From NCBI RefSeq assembly GCF_905171765.1, contig NC_053392.1, forward strand, positions 341,589,010 through 341,653,009: a stretch of 64,000 nt of DNA, given 5' to 3'. This DNA is from Bufo bufo. Taxonomy: Eukaryota; Chordata; Amphibia; Anura; Bufonidae. Numbering within the stretch: position 1 is the first letter of the stretch; the number at the start of each line of letters is the position of its first letter. Under the pieces are notes generated by a model. That model worked only from the letters and a program-made list of their open reading frames with translations. It did not search any database and was not told the DNA's origin. Below, in pieces: positions 30,740 through 43,004 of this stretch. A program made the translations under genes and the position numbers.

Positions 30740-31480
30740 CCAGGACGCGCACACGTTAAACAGGAGATGTAGCACTGATGATGTCGCTGTCCGCAGCGTC
30801 TATGAAAAAAGTACACTTAATGTCACAGATAATTTTAGGATGCACAAACGTTATACAGGAGGTATAGCGCAAGTAATGTCGCTGTCACCAGCGGCTAATA
30901 AAAAGTTACTCTGAATTGATGTCACTGATATTTAGGGTGCGCAAATGTTATACAGGAGGTATAGCGCAAGTAATGTCGCTGTCACCAGCGGCTAATAAAA
31001 AATTACACTGAATGAATGTCACTGATATTTAGGATGCGCAAACGTTATACAGAATGTATAGTGCAAGTAATGTCGCTGTCATCAGCGGCTAATAAAAAAT
31101 TACACTGAATGAATGTCACTGATATTTAAGGTGGGCAAATGTTAAACAGGAGGTCTAGCGCAAGTAATGTTGCTGTGACCAGCGGATAATAAAAAAATTA
31201 CACAGAATTAATGTCACTGATATTTAGGATGCGCAAACATTATACAGGAGGTATAGCGCAAGTAATGTCGCTGTCACCAGCGGCTAATAAAAAATTATAC
31301 TGAATTAATGTCACTGATATTTAGGATGCGCAAAAGTTATACAGGAGATGTAGCGCTAGTAATGTCGCTGTCACCAGCGGCCAAACAATTGCGCTGAATG
31401 TCACAGATATTTAGGCTGCACAAATGTAAAATAAAAGATGTAGCAGAGGTTGTGTCACTATCAGAAGCGGCACTAAAAAT
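30740..31480. repeat. 97-bp tandem array (about 7 units) in hAT B
   Basis: The landmark TTATACAGGAGGTATAGCGC recurs at 30851, 30948, 31045, 31142, 31240 and 31337. Units also contain AATGTCGCTGTCACCAGCGG. The array lies upstream of the transposase gene, the place the 296-bp arrays hold in A1 and A2. Confidence 0.92.
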
Positions 31481-31956
31481 TGCACGCAATTTAGAGCAGG
31501 TTGCACTAATAATATATATTGCAGCCAGATACAACTATAGTCCTTAAAAGGACTTTTGGGTCTCTAACAATTCCACGCAGTTTAGTGCAGGTTGCGCTAA
31601 TAATTATATTGCTGCCAGATACAATAATCCTTAAAAGGACTTTTGGGTCTCTAACAAGTTTTTTCACTAAAATATTACTATTTCACTCCCTACACAATCT
31701 GTCCCTTCTTCAGCACAGCTCTGCCTGACTAAGACTTAGCCGAACACGTGTCATTGGGTGCTATATAGCACCCGATGACGCGTTTCGGCTAGCCAATCAC
31801 TGTAATGCCAGTAGCCAACATGTCTACGGCATTAAAGTGAGCGCCAGTATCTCCGCTCACGTTTATTGGCTGCGTAGCAGCCAACAAACGTGCAGGGAGG
31901 AGACTCGAGCAAAATTAGTGTTTGGCAGAGCATGCTCACCCAGCACTACTGACCAG

Positions 31957-33709
31957 GCCTAAATTTGCAAATCTGACTTGTGTCACTTTATGTTGGAAGA
32001 ACTATGCAATGTTTTGCCTTATCCAAGCCATTCAGAGATTGTTTTCTCGTGACACATTGTACTTCATGTTAATGGTAAGTTTGAGTCAATATGTTTAACC
32101 TTTATTTGTAAAAAATCCAAAAGTTAACGAAAATGAATTTGAATCTCTCTACTTTTAAGATAGATAGTGATGCCTTATAAAATATTAATTAATTAACATT
32201 CCCCATATATCTACTTTATGTGGGTATCATTTTGGTAATGTTTTTTTTTTTTGCGACGTTAGAAGGTTTAGAATTTTTTAAGCAATTTTTTAAATTTTTT
32301 AGAAAATTTCCAAAGTCAACATTTTTAAGGACCAGTACAGTTCTGAAGTCACTTTGTGGGGCTTACAAAGTGGAAACCCCCCATAAATTACCCCCTTGTA
32401 GATACTACACCCCTCAAGTTACTCACAACTGATTTTACAAACTTTGTTAACCCTTTAGGTGTTCCACAAGATCATTTTAATCCATTTTTTTCTTTGACAC
32501 ATCGAGGGTTAACAGCCAAACAAAACTTAATATTCATTACCCTGATCCTGCGGTTTCCATAAACACCCCACATATGGCCGGAAACTAATGTAAGGACACA
32601 TGGCAGGGTGCAGAAGAAAAGGAGAGCTTGTATGGTTTTTGGAAGGCAGATTTTGCTGGACTGGTTTTTAGATGCCATGTCCCATTTGAAGCCCCCCTGA
32701 TGCACCCTTACAGTAGAAACTCTCAAAAAGTGACCCCATTTTGGAAACTAGGGGATAAGGTGCCAGTTTTATTGGTACTATTTTAGGGTACATATGATTT
32801 TTAATTGCTCTATATTATGTTTTTTGTGAGGCAAGGTAACCAAAAAATTACTGTTTTGGCACTGTTTTTATTTTTTACAACATTCATCTGACAGGGTAAA
32901 TCATGTTCTATTTTTATTGATCAGGCTGTTACGGACGTAATGATATCAAATATGTCTACTTTCTTTGTTTGTTTCAGTTTTACATAATAAAGCATTTTCG
33001 AAAAAATATTATGTTTTTGTGTCTCCATTTTCTGAACGCCATATTTTTTATTTTTCTGTCAATCGTCTTGTGCAGGGGCTCGTTTTTTGCAGGAAGAGTT
33101 GACGTTTTTATTGGTACCATTTTTAGGAACATATTTTTTGATAATTCATTATTACAGTTTATGGGGCAAGGTGAAAAAAAATTGGTGTTTTAGCGCAGTT
33201 TTTATTTATTTATTTTTACAGCATTCACCTGAGGGGTTAGGTAATGTGACATTTTTATAGAGAAAATCGTTACGGACGTGGCAATAGCTAATATGTATAC
33301 TTTTTCTTATTTGTTTAAGTTTTACACAATAATAGCATTTTTGAAACAAAAAAAATGATGTTTTAGTCTCTCCATAGTCTGAGAGCCATAGCTTTTTTAT
33401 TTTTTTACCTATTGTCTTAGTTACAGTCTCATATTTTGTGGTATTAGGTGATGGTTTAATTGGTACTATTTTGGGGGGCATATGCCTTTTTGATCGCTTG
33501 GTGTTGCAATTTTTGTGATGAGAGGTGACAAAAAAAAAAAACTTTTTTGGCACTGTTTTTTTTTTTTTTTTTTTTTTTTACGGTGTTCACCTGAGGGGTT
33601 AGGTCATGTGATATTTTTATAGAGCTGGTTGTTATGGAAACTGTATACTTTTTTTTATTTATTTCACTTTAACACAATATTAGTATCTTTGAAACAAAAA
33701 AATTATGTT
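31957..33709. repeat. Outer TTAA element interior, T-rich diverged tandem units
   Basis: Segments such as GGGGTTAGGTAATGTGACAT, ATACGGACG-like and CTGAGAGCCATAG recur at roughly 340-350 bp and are shared with 36900-40100. Long T runs occur (for example 33558-33580). Short frames here are incidental. Confidence 0.65.
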
Positions 33710-35175
33710 TTAATCCCTTAAGGACTCAACCCTATTTCTCCTTAAGGATTTGGCCAGTTTTTGCAAATCTGACCAGTGTCACTTTAAGTGCTGAGAACTT
33801 TAAAACGCTTTGACTTATCCAGGCCATTCTGAGACAGTTTTTTCGTCACATATTGTACTTCATGACACTGGTAAAATGAAGTAAAAAAAAAGAATTTTTA
33901 TTTATTAAAAAAATACCAAATTTACCAAAAATGTGTAAAAAATTGCACATTTCCAAGTTTCAATTTCTCTACTTCTATAATACATAGTAATACCTCCAAA
34001 AATAGTTATTACTTTACATTCCCCAAATGTCTACTTCATGTTTGGATCATTTTGGGAATGATATTTTATTTTTTTGGGATGTTACAAGGCTTAGAAATTT
34101 TGAAGCAAATCTTGAAATTTTTCCTAAATTTTTAAAAACCCAATTTTTAGGGACCCGTTCAGGTCTGAAGTCACTTTGCGAGGCTTCAATAATAGAAACC
34201 CCATTCTATAAACTACACCCCTCAAGGTATTCAAAACTGATTTTACTAATTTTGTTAACCCTTTAGGTGTTCCACAAGAATTAATGGAAAATACAATTTC
34301 AAAATTTCACATTTTTGGCAGATTTTCCATTTTAATAATTTTTTTCCAGTTACAAAGCATGGGTTAACAGCCAAACCAAACTCAATATTTATGGCCCTGA
34401 TTCTGTAGTTGTCACGACTGAGAGTGGGACAAACCCTCAACCGTGCGATGTTATAGGAATAGGGAAGCTGCTAGGCCAGGACAACAGAATCAGGGAGCAG
34501 GTCACCTCCTAAAGTGTCCCTAACACTGACCCTGACTCCTAACCGTATGAGCCAACCCTGAAGGTAGGAGGGCTCATACTCAGGAACTTCGGGTCCCTAC
34601 TAGCCCTCAGAGAATCCCTGGACTAGGAGCTGGGTAAGACGACCTGTTCCTCCTAGACACGGACGAACAGGAGTCTAAACTGGCCAAGCTGCAAGGAAAG
34701 GGAAACATATACAACATATGGATATGGCAGGTGAGTGAAACCACTTCCAAACCTACCTGCCACAGACACACTGACTGGAACCCGTGCTCAAATGCTGATG
34801 TAAACACCAAACATAGAGGGAGACAGCACACACACATTAAACACACAGGAACCAGATCCTTAGCTGCAATAAGGTAAAACACCACACAAACATACGCTTA
34901 ACATCAATACATGTTTTAAGACCACAAGGGTGGCCCTCACTGGACAGATGGTATAAGACCAGGAGGATGACTCCAGCATAAGGCATGGCTGAAGTACCTC
35001 TCAGCTACAAGGATGCAGCAGAGGCTAAATAGCCCAAGTAGCCACACCCACACACACAAACTAGGAAAGGAGTTAACCCTTCCAACACCAGACAAGGTAA
35101 GTGTCATTTAAAGGGGATATGCACACATAACATAAATCCTGTGCACACCAAACAGGGAAAGAGAACACATACATA

Positions 35176-36108
35176 CAGTACAGACCAAAAGTTTGGACAC
35201 ACCTTCTCATTCAAAGAGTTTTCTTTATTTTCATGTTTATGAAGGCATCAAAACTATGAATTAACACATGTGGAATTATATACATAACAAACAAGTGTGA
35301 AACAACTGAAAATATGTCATATTCTAGGTTCTTCAAAGTAGCCACCTTTTGCTTTGATTACTGCTTTGCACACTCTTGGCATTCTCTTGATGAGCTTCAA
35401 GAGGTAGTCCCCTGAAATGGTCTTCCAACAGTCTTGAAGGAGTTCCCAGAGATGCTTAGCACTTGTTGGCCCTTTTGACTTCACTCTGCGGTCCAGCTCA
35501 CCCCAAACCATCTCGATTGGGTTCAGGTCCGGTGACTGTGGAGGCCAGGTCATCTGGCGCAGCACCCCATCACTCTCCTTCATGGTCAAATAGCCCTTAC
35601 TTTCGAAGTTTTCCCAATTTTTCGGCTGACTGACTGACCTTCATTTCTTAACGTAATGATGGCCACTCGTTTTTCTTTACTTAGCTGCTTTTTTCTTGCC
35701 ATAATACAAATTCTAACAGTCTATTCAGTAGAACTATCAGCTGTGTATCCACCTGACTTCTCCTCAAAGCAACTGATGGTCTCAACCCCATTTATAGGGC
35801 AAGATATCCCACTTATTAAACCTGACAGGGCACACCTGTGAAGTGAATTTCAGGGGACTACCTCTTGAAGCTCATCAAGAGAATGCCAAGAGTGTGCAAA
35901 GCAGTAATCAAAGCAAAAGGTGGCTACTTTGAAGAACCTAGACTATGACATATTTTCTGTTGTTTATACTTGTTTGTTATGTATATAATTCAACATGTGT
36001 TAATTCATAGTTTTGATGCCTTCAGTATGAATCTACAATTTTCATAGTCATGAAAATAAAGAAAACTCTTTGAATGAGAAGGTGTGTCCAAACTTTTGGT
36101 CTGTACTG
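35176..36108. mobile_element. Tc1/mariner element, internally rearranged, with both ends of the same type
   Basis: The ends CAGTACAGACCAAAAGTTTG and its reverse complement are flanked by TA at 35174-35175 and 36109-36110. The left part (about 35176-35440) and right part (about 35845-36108) are inverted copies of the same 3' end of a Tc1 element, including the transposase C-terminal coding segment. The middle (35590-35840) resembles the 5' region. The usual length is about 1.6 kb, so most of the transposase gene is missing and the copy is non-autonomous. Confidence 0.93.
35317..35589 (-). pseudogene. Tc1 transposase C-terminal fragment
   Basis: Ninety codons contain TWPPQSPDLNPIEMVWGELD, whose Glu in NPIE (residue 26 of the fragment) is the third residue of the Tc1 DDE triad, followed by the usual C-terminus RMPRVCKAVIKAKGGYFEEP. 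The helix-turn-helix DNA-binding part and the two catalytic Asp residues are missing. The C-terminal coding end is present again, inverted, at about 35850-35945. Confidence 0.93.
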
Positions 36109-36899
36109 TACATATGTTGCCAGATGCAGCCGCATGCCTTGACAGCGAGCTGCCTAGCAACCAGCTCAGGCTGCTACACTGACAAACCTCGTTATGTTGC
36201 CAGCGGCAACCACACATGAGACAAGCATACAAACTGTCCTCACCTGCGGTAGACAACAAGCAGACCGCTGGCAACTGCATGCGACACAAAGAGTCACGAC
36301 CATAGGCCGTGACAGTAGTTTACAGAAACACCCAAATGTGGTCGTAGACCGCTGTACAGGCACACGGCAGGGCGCAGAAAGAAAGGAATGCCATACGGTT
36401 TTTGGAAGGCAGGTTTTGATGGACTGTTTTTTTTTACACCATGTCCCATTTGAAGCCCCCCTGATGCACCCCTAGAGTAGAAACTCCATAAAAGTGACCC
36501 CATCTAAGAAACTACACCCCTCAAGGTATTCAAAACTGATTTTACAAACGTTGTTAACCCTTTAGGTGTTCCACAAGAATTAATGGAAAATAGAGATACA
36601 ATTTCAAAATTTCACTTTTTTGGCAGATTTTCCATTTTAGTAATTGTTTTTCAGTTACAAAGCAAGGGTTAACAGCTAAACAAAACTCAATATTTATGGC
36701 CCTGATTCTGTAGTTTACAGAAACACCCCATATGTGGTCGTAAACCGCTGTACGGACACACGGCAGGGCGCAGAAGGAAAGGAATGCCATGCGGTTTTTG
36801 GAAGGCAGGTTTTGCTGGACTGTTTTTTTTTACACCATGTCCCATTTGAAGCCCCCCTGATGCACCCCTAGAGTAGAAACTCCAAAAAAGTGACCCCAT

Positions 36900-39440
36900 T
36901 TTAGAAACTACGGGATAGGGTGGCAGTATTGTTGGTACTAGTTTAGGGTACATATGATTTTTGGTTGCTCTATATTACACTTTTTGTGAGGCAAGGTAAT
37001 AAGAAATAACTGTTTTGGCACCGTTTTTATTTTTTGTTATTTACAACATTCGTCTCACAGGTTAGATCATGTGATATTTTTATAGACCAGGTTGTCACGG
37101 ACGCTGCGATACCTAATATGTACATTTTTTTTATTTATGTAAGTTCTACACAATGATTTCATTTTTTAAGCAAAAAAAATCATGTTTTCGTGTTTCCATA
37201 GTGTGAGAGCCATAATTTTTTCAGTTTTTGGGCGATTACCTTGGGTAGGGTATGATTTTTGCGGGATGAGATGATGGTTTTATTGGCACTATTTTGGGGT
37301 GTGTGTGACTTTTTGATCGCTTGCTATTACACTTTTTGTGATGTAAGGTGACAAAAAATTGTTTATTTAGCACAGTTTTTATTTTACATTTTTTACGGTG
37401 TTCATCTGAGGGGTTAGGTCATGTGATATTTTTATAGAGCCGGTCCATTCGGACGCGGTGATACCTAATATGTATACTTTTTTTTTATTTATGTAAGTTT
37501 AAGGCCCATTTCACACGAGCGAGTATTCCGCGCGGATGCGATGCGGGAGGTGAACGCATTGCACCCGCACTGAATACCGACCCATTCATTTCTATGGGGC
37601 TGTTCACATGAGCAGTGATTTTCACGCATCACTTGTGCGTTGCGTGAAAATCGCAGCATGCTCCTCTTTGTGCGTTTTTCACATAACGCAGGCCCCATAG
37701 AAATGAATGGGGTTGCGTGAAAATCGCAAGCATCCACAAGCAAGTGCGGATGCGGTGCGATTTTCACGCACGGTTCCTAGGAGACGATCGGGATGGGGAC
37801 CCGATCATTATTATTTTCCCTTATAACATGGTTATAAGGGAAAATAATAGCATTCTGAATACAGAATGCATAGTAAAACATCGCTGGAGGGGTTAAAAAA
37901 AAATTAAAAAATTTAACTCACCTTAGTCCACTTGTTCGCGTAGCCCGGCATCTCCTTCTGGCTTCATCTGATCTCTGTGCAGCAACAGGACCTTTGGTGA
38001 CGTCATTTCGGTCATCACATGATCCATCACCATGGTAAAAGATCATGTGATGGATCATGTGATGACCAGAATGACGTCACCAAAGGTCCTGTTGCTGCAC
38101 AGAGATCAGATGAAGCCAGAAGGAGATGCCGGGCCGCGAAGAAGTGGACTAAGGTGAGTTAATTTTTTTTTTTTTAATTTAACCCCTCCAGCGATGTTTT
38201 ACTATGCATTCTGTATTCAGAATGCTATTATTTTCCCTTATAACCATGTTACAAGGGAAAATAATACTATTTACAGAACACTGATCCCAAGCCCGAACTT
38301 CTGTGAAGAAGTTCGGGTTTGGGTACCAAACACGCGCGATTTTTCTCACGCGAGTGCAAAACGCATTACAATGTTTTGCACTCGTGCGGAAAAATCGCGG
38401 GTGTTCCCGTAACACACCCGCACATTTTACCGCAACGCCCGTGTGAAAGGGGCCTTACACAATAATATCATTTTTGAAACAAAAAAAAAATCATGTTTTA
38501 GTGTCTCCATATTCTGAGAGCCATAGTTTTTTCAGTTTTTGGGCGATTATCTTAGGTAGGGTCTCATTTTTTGTGGGATGACATGACGGTTTGATAGGCA
38601 CTATTTTGGGGTGCATATGACTTTTTGATTGCTTGCTATTACACTTTTTGTAATGTAAGGTGAAAAAAAATGGTTTATTTAGCACAGTTTTTATTTTTTA
38701 TTTTTTACGGTGTTCATCTGAGGGGTTAGGTCATGTGGTATTTTCATAGAGCCGGTCAATACGGACGCGGCAATACCTAATATGTATACTTTTTTTTATT
38801 ATGTAAGTTTTACACAATAACAGCTTTTTTAAAACAAAAAAAATGATGTTTTAGTGTCTCTATATTCTGAGCCATAGTTTTTTTATTTTTTGGGCGATTG
38901 TCTCAGGTAGGGGCTCATTTTTTGCTGGATGAGGTGACGGTTAGATTGGTACTATTTTGGTGGGCAAACGCCTTTTTGATCGCTTGCTGTTGTACTTTTT
39001 GTGATGTAAGGTGACAAAAAAATGGTTTATTTGGCACAGTTTTTTTTTTTTTTTTTTTACGGTGTTCATCTGAGGGGTTAGGTCATGTGATATTTTCATA
39101 GAGCCGGTCGATACGGACGCGGAGATACCTAGTATGTATACTTTTTTTTATTTATGTAAGTTTTACAGAATAACAGCTTTTTTAAAACAAAAAAAATGAT
39201 GTTTTAGTGTCTCCATATTCTGAGCCATATTTTTTTTTTTTTTTTTGGGCGATTGTCTCAGGTAGGGGCTCATTTTTTGCGGGATGAGGTGACGGTTAGA
39301 TTGGTACTATTTTGGTGGGCAAACGCCTTTTTGATCGCTTGCTGTTGTACTTGTTGTGATGTAAGGTGACAAAAAAATGGTTTATTTAGCACAGTTTTTT
39401 TTTTTTTTTTTTTACGGTGTTCATTGGAGGGGTTATGTCA
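36900..39440. repeat. ~350-bp tandem units in the inner TTAA element
   Basis: GTTCATCTGAGGGGTTAGGT recurs at about 37399, 38712, 39062 and, in modified form, 39419 (the first gap contains the foldback MITE). Units also share ACCTAATATGTATACTTTTT, CATATTCTGAG and TGTGATGTAAGGTGACAAAA. Long A and T runs punctuate each unit. No genes. Confidence 0.8.
37501..38456. mobile_element. Foldback MITE with AAGGCCC...GGGGCCTT ends
   Basis: The ends AAGGCCCATTTCACACG and CGTGTGAAAGGGGCCTT are inverted. Within about 37800-38280 a long inverted repeat folds on a centre near 38038: GACGTCATTTCGGTCATCAC on the left pairs with its near complement on the right, extending through CTGTGCAGCAACAGGACC and CACCTTAGTCCAC. 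Smaller palindromes (TTTTCCCTTATAAC and its complement) occur on both sides. It has no coding capacity. The TSD is unclear (possibly TTA). Confidence 0.82.
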
Positions 39441-39702
39441 TGTGATATGGTTTTTTTTTTTCACTTTATTTTTTGTCCCACTTTGGGACTTGAACTTTTG
39501 GGGGTCTAATACCCTTTACAATGCATTCCAATACTTCTGTATGACAGAATGCCCGCTGAATGATTTCAGTGGACATCCTGTTCCGATTTACTCCCGCCGC
39601 GCCGCAATGTAGTTTCAAAGTTAGAACGGATCGGTACGTCCTGGGTCCTTAAGGACTCGCAAACATGGCATACCGATACGTCCTAATTCCTTAAGGGGTT
39701 AA

Positions 39703-40559
39703 TATCTCCATGTTCTAAGAGCTATAGTTTTTTTATTTTTTTAGCTATTTTCTTTTGTGGGGGAATTGTTTTTTGCAGGATGAGGTGACGGTTTTATTGC
39801 CACCTTTTTTTGTACATATGCCTTTTTGATCACTAGGTGTTGCACTTTTTGTGATTTAAGGTGCCAAAAATAGCTTTTTTGACACAGTTTTAATATTTTT
39901 TTTTTATGGTGTTTATTGGACGGGGTGGATCATATGATATATTTATAGAGCCAGCCATGACAGACACAGCAATACCAAAAATGTCTATTTTATTTTATTT
40001 TTTTCTATTTAAAAAAAAATATAAATTATTACTTAATTGGGGAATCTTTTTTTACATGAAACCTTTTTTCATTTTTTTAAAAAAATCACTTAATTTTTTA
40101 ATTTTTTTATTTTACACTTTGCATCCCACATAAGGTCAAACAAGACCTCTAGGTGACATTTAACTTTACTTTTTTCACTATTGATTTCTCCTGTAACTGG
40201 GGCTGACATAGTAGCCACACTTACAGTGGAAATACCCCCCAGAGAGGCTGTACAGCAGTATACAGTGCTGTACAGCCTCAGTGCAGGGCTGATCGAGGTC
40301 TGTGGAAGACCCGACAGCTCCTGCACTCTCCCGGGCCCAGTCCGGGACAGGAAGCGATCTAGAAGGCAGGGACACCTGGGAACTGTCACTGCCTTCTCTC
40401 TGGGTTGCCCTGCTGTCACTGACAGCGGGCCCCACGCTTGGCAGCTGCATGATTAGCGTGTAGCTGCCATCTCTGAATGGACATTCCAGAAGGTCCATTC
40501 AGAGATAAACGACCGCCCATAGGACGTTTATAGTCAATGGGTTGTCGTGAAGTGGTTAA
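39703..40559. repeat. Right end of the outer TTAA element
   Basis: T-rich sequence continues the outer element after the inner insertion. From about 40190 to 40559 it is non-T-rich, with a GCTGTACAGC-containing segment, and ends at the CCACTT/TTAA terminus. No gene is recognised. Confidence 0.6.
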
Positions 40560-41170
40560 CATAATTATCACAAGGTCAAGGAACTCATGGAGGTAAGATG
40601 TTGATTTCATTTGCATGACCGAAGGTATTATTGTTTAATTTCTATTTTTATGAGTTGAAGGTATAGAGCTTTAGTGCTACAACCACTAGAATACAGCTGA
40701 TTCCCGCTGAACTATTTTGTTTTAGTATTTCATGGAAAATAAAAGCTTGCAGTCCATCTTTTTCTTGAAATAGGAGAACTGTAGCTCAGGTTGCAATTTA
40801 GTCATCTGTGAGTGATTTACAAATGATGTATCTGTTTCAGGGGAATTGTTTTCTACATCTGGTTAAAAAACATACATTTGGTTACACTGCTTAATATCAA
40901 TAAATAATTGAACTTCAACTGAGGCTAATTTGAACGATATTTTGATTACAAGGGTGAAGAACTGTCCAGACAAGTAATATACTACATGCATTCATTTTGG
41001 TAGGTTTGTTCTAATACTAAATTATCCAAGTCTGCCCTCAATGCTCATTAAAAAGATAAAAAAAATTGTATTCTATGCCATCTGATAAAGAAAATAGACA
41101 AATAAAATAAAATCTGATATACCATCTATTGAATATCTCTTAATGGAGTTTTCAGTTGAAAATTATTTTT
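40560..41170. other. AT-rich stretch with no recognised feature
   Basis: No repeat termini, tandem structure or credible coding frame were seen. Confidence 0.5.
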
Positions 41171-41174
41171 TAAC

Positions 41175-41580
41175 AAGTTCCCCACAACATGCCCCTGAAA
41201 CTGAAAATGTATACTTACCTGCTCCACATAGCTCTGGCTCTCTTTGCTGCCTCCGCGCTTTCTCCATCTTCTGGTTCTGGCACTGTTTACATCCAGCATC
41301 TTATGGGAATGGTCACATAGACTGCTCCAGCCAATGACTGGACAATGCGGCCATATTACCGTTGAAGCTAGTCATTGGCTGGAGCGGTGCATGTGACAAT
41401 GCCCATAGCCAGCCTTAAACAATGCCAGGATCGGAAGATGGAGAGAGTGGAGGAAGCATAGACCACTGAAGTGTGAAGCAGTTAAATGTGAATCTCTGGT
41501 TTCAGGGGCCATACTGCACAAGCATTTAAATTATTTTATTTTTTTTACCAGAAAACCCCTTTATGCTCATGGAACTGTGG
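41175..41580. mobile_element. Foldback MITE-like repeat
   Basis: GCCCCTGAAACTG (41191-41203) and GGTTTCAGGGGCC (41498-41510) are inverted. Inside, CTCCAGCCAATGACTGG near 41326 pairs with CTAGTCATTGGCTGGAG near 41369, and CATCTTCTGG pairs loosely with CGGAAGATGG. Outer limits are approximate. It is non-coding. Confidence 0.6.
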
Positions 41581-41639
41581 TCATTCTAATATAAATGGCC
41601 ACGTATACAGGGTCCACTAACACAAGCAAGTACTCTATA

Positions 41640-42620
41640 CAATATTTATATTTTTTTTTTTTACTTTATTGCTTCAAAAAGCATAGTACAATCAAAAAGG
41701 ATCTAATGTGTACAGAGAATCACAGTAGCAAAGCAATGGAAAAAACAAACATATAAAAGAGTAGGTACCATTTAGAACAGAGTATTAAGAGAACACGAGC
41801 AACTCTGCGGCACAGTTGATCTTAGATACGAATATATCACAACAGAGCTAATTGAAGTTTGAGACCCAATAATAAGGTGTAAGTGTAGAAGAGAGAGCCT
41901 AAAACTTCCTGATTTCTTTCCAGGTCTGCCACAGGGTCATATACCTCCCTCTTGTGCGAGATTCTCAATGTGAAGGTTCCTGAAACCTGTAGATTTGGTC
42001 CAGTTTTCTTATCCATTGGTGAATAGAGGGGACATCCATAGACCATCAACATTTTGGGATAAGAAAACACAAAGCAATTATCAGCTGCTTGAAGAGGTGC
42101 AAGGACCCCTGGGCAAACCCACAAGGAAACAAAGTAAGGAAAGTACATTCTGGGGAAGCAGCATTAGAGGTATTACAGATAGAGTTGCTTCCCTAAAAGA
42201 TCTCCTTTCATCATTTATGTATCAATTCACAACTCCACCAAGTGTGCAAAAAGGCGCCTTTTTCTTTCAAACACCACCAGCAGATATCTGATACTCTGTG
42301 GTAAATTTTAGCAGGTTTTATACCATTGTGTTAACACTTTATAACCATTTTCTTGTATATATGCGCATCAGAAGGATTTATGTGGGGCTAAGAGCAGGGC
42401 CAGTGTCAGCCCCCGACATACCCAGGCAAGTGCCGGGGCCCACTGCTCCTTGGGGGGCCCACTGTGCCTTCTCACTCCTGCAGCCATGTCCTGGTCTTCA
42501 TCAAACTGGCTGTTCTGAATTCTAGGGCAGCTTACCGTGGCAATGCAGACAATATTTGCGGAGTGCACTGCTGGGGTGGGGGGTCCCATGACTCAGAACA
42601 GGGTAGATAGAGTTTCCTAC
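41640..42620. other. Unassigned sequence, possibly part of an old retroelement
   Basis: A T run at about 41649-41662 could be the poly-A tail of a minus-strand retroelement. The following several hundred bases have short frames without recognised motifs. A GC-rich block at 42395-42480 (CCAGGCAAGTGCCGGGGCCC) resembles a dispersed repeat. I cannot name an element. Confidence 0.35.
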
Positions 42621-42635
42621 CGGGCTAAAGGTCTC

Positions 42636-42709
42636 TATTGGAATTTGCAATACAGACACAGCTTTCGGATGCAGCACAGTATATATCACAGAACACCACT
42701 GATTATGGA
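42636..42709 (+). repeat. 92-bp satellite, left fragment before hAT A2
   Basis: A partial unit (TTGGAATTTGCAATACAGAC ... ACAGAACACCACTGATTATGGA) has the same sequence as the array at 63293-64000. The hAT element inserted within the satellite, duplicating ATTATGGA. Confidence 0.85.
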
Positions 42710-43004
42710 TAGAGTTGAGAGAACACCTGGATGTTCGGGTTCGAGAAGATCGGCTGAACTTCCCGGAAATGTTCGGGTTCGGGATCCGAACCCGACCCGA
42801 ACTTCGTCCCGAACCCGAATCCCATTGAAGTCAATGGGGACCCGAACTTTTCGGCACTAAAAAGGCTGTAAAACAGCCCAGGAAAGGGCTAGAGGGCTGC
42901 AAAAGGCAGCAAAATGTAGTTAAATCCCCTGCAAACAAATGTGGATAGGGAAATGAATTAAAATAAAAATAAAATAAATAAAAATTAACCAATATCAATT
43001 GGAG

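Larger units (their letters stand above)
26897..31948 (-). mobile_element. Second-family hAT transposon, copy B, decayed (5.05 kb)
   Basis: The ends are TAGTTTTGGACGAGCACCG at 26897 and, reverse-complemented from 31948, TAGTGCTGGGTGAGCATGC. The 8-bp TSD CTGACCAG lies at 26889-26896 and 31949-31956. Order on the plus strand: GCTCGGG-rich end, 36-bp tandem array, broken transposase gene (minus strand), 97-bp tandem array, right end. The layout parallels A1 and A2 although the sequence differs. It lies only about 40 bp inside the outer TTAA element. Confidence 0.93.
34410..36314. mobile_element. Probable solo LTR, split by a Tc1 element
   Basis: The ends are TGTCACGACT at 34410 and GGCCGTGACA at 36314, a 7-bp inverted TGTCACG. 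A 5-bp duplication GTAGT lies at 34405-34409 and 36315-36319. The uninterrupted equivalent, CTGTAGTTTACAGAAACACC, is visible at 36707-36726. Without the Tc1 (933 bp) the insert is about 970 bp. TG...CA ends with a 5-bp TSD and no coding content fit a solo LTR; a small non-autonomous DNA element is the alternative. Confidence 0.6.
33710..39702. mobile_element. Inner TTAA-flanked element nested in its own family
   Basis: TTAA at 33710-33713 begins TTAATCCCTTAAGGACT, and the other end, reverse-complemented from 39702, reads TTAACCCCTTAAGGAATTA. Outside it, ...AAAAATTATGTT and ATCTCCATGTTCTAAGAGC join as the outer element's own sequence would. No transposase is seen. It contains a probable solo LTR (34410-36314) and a foldback MITE (37501-38456). 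The interior shows tandem units of about 350 bp. Confidence 0.8.
26854..40559. mobile_element. Outer TTAA-flanked element (TTAACCACTTC ends) with nested insertions
   Basis: TTAA at 26854-26857 is followed by CCACTTCCAGACC, and the other end is GTCGTGAAGTGG followed by TTAA at 40556-40559, giving an inverted CCACTTC terminus. TTAA targets are used by piggyBac and Kolobok-type elements. No transposase is recognised, so it is non-autonomous or decayed. Two insertions can be subtracted, 26897-31948 and 33710-39702. The remaining sequence is T-rich, with segments such as TTTGCAAATCTGACTTGTGTC that recur inside the inner element, so both belong to one family. Confidence 0.72.

Noticed and set aside
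41640..42300. LINE or SINE 3' end suggested by a T run
   Set aside because: There are no coding motifs, no tRNA-like boxes and no TSD I could pair; kept only as unassigned sequence.
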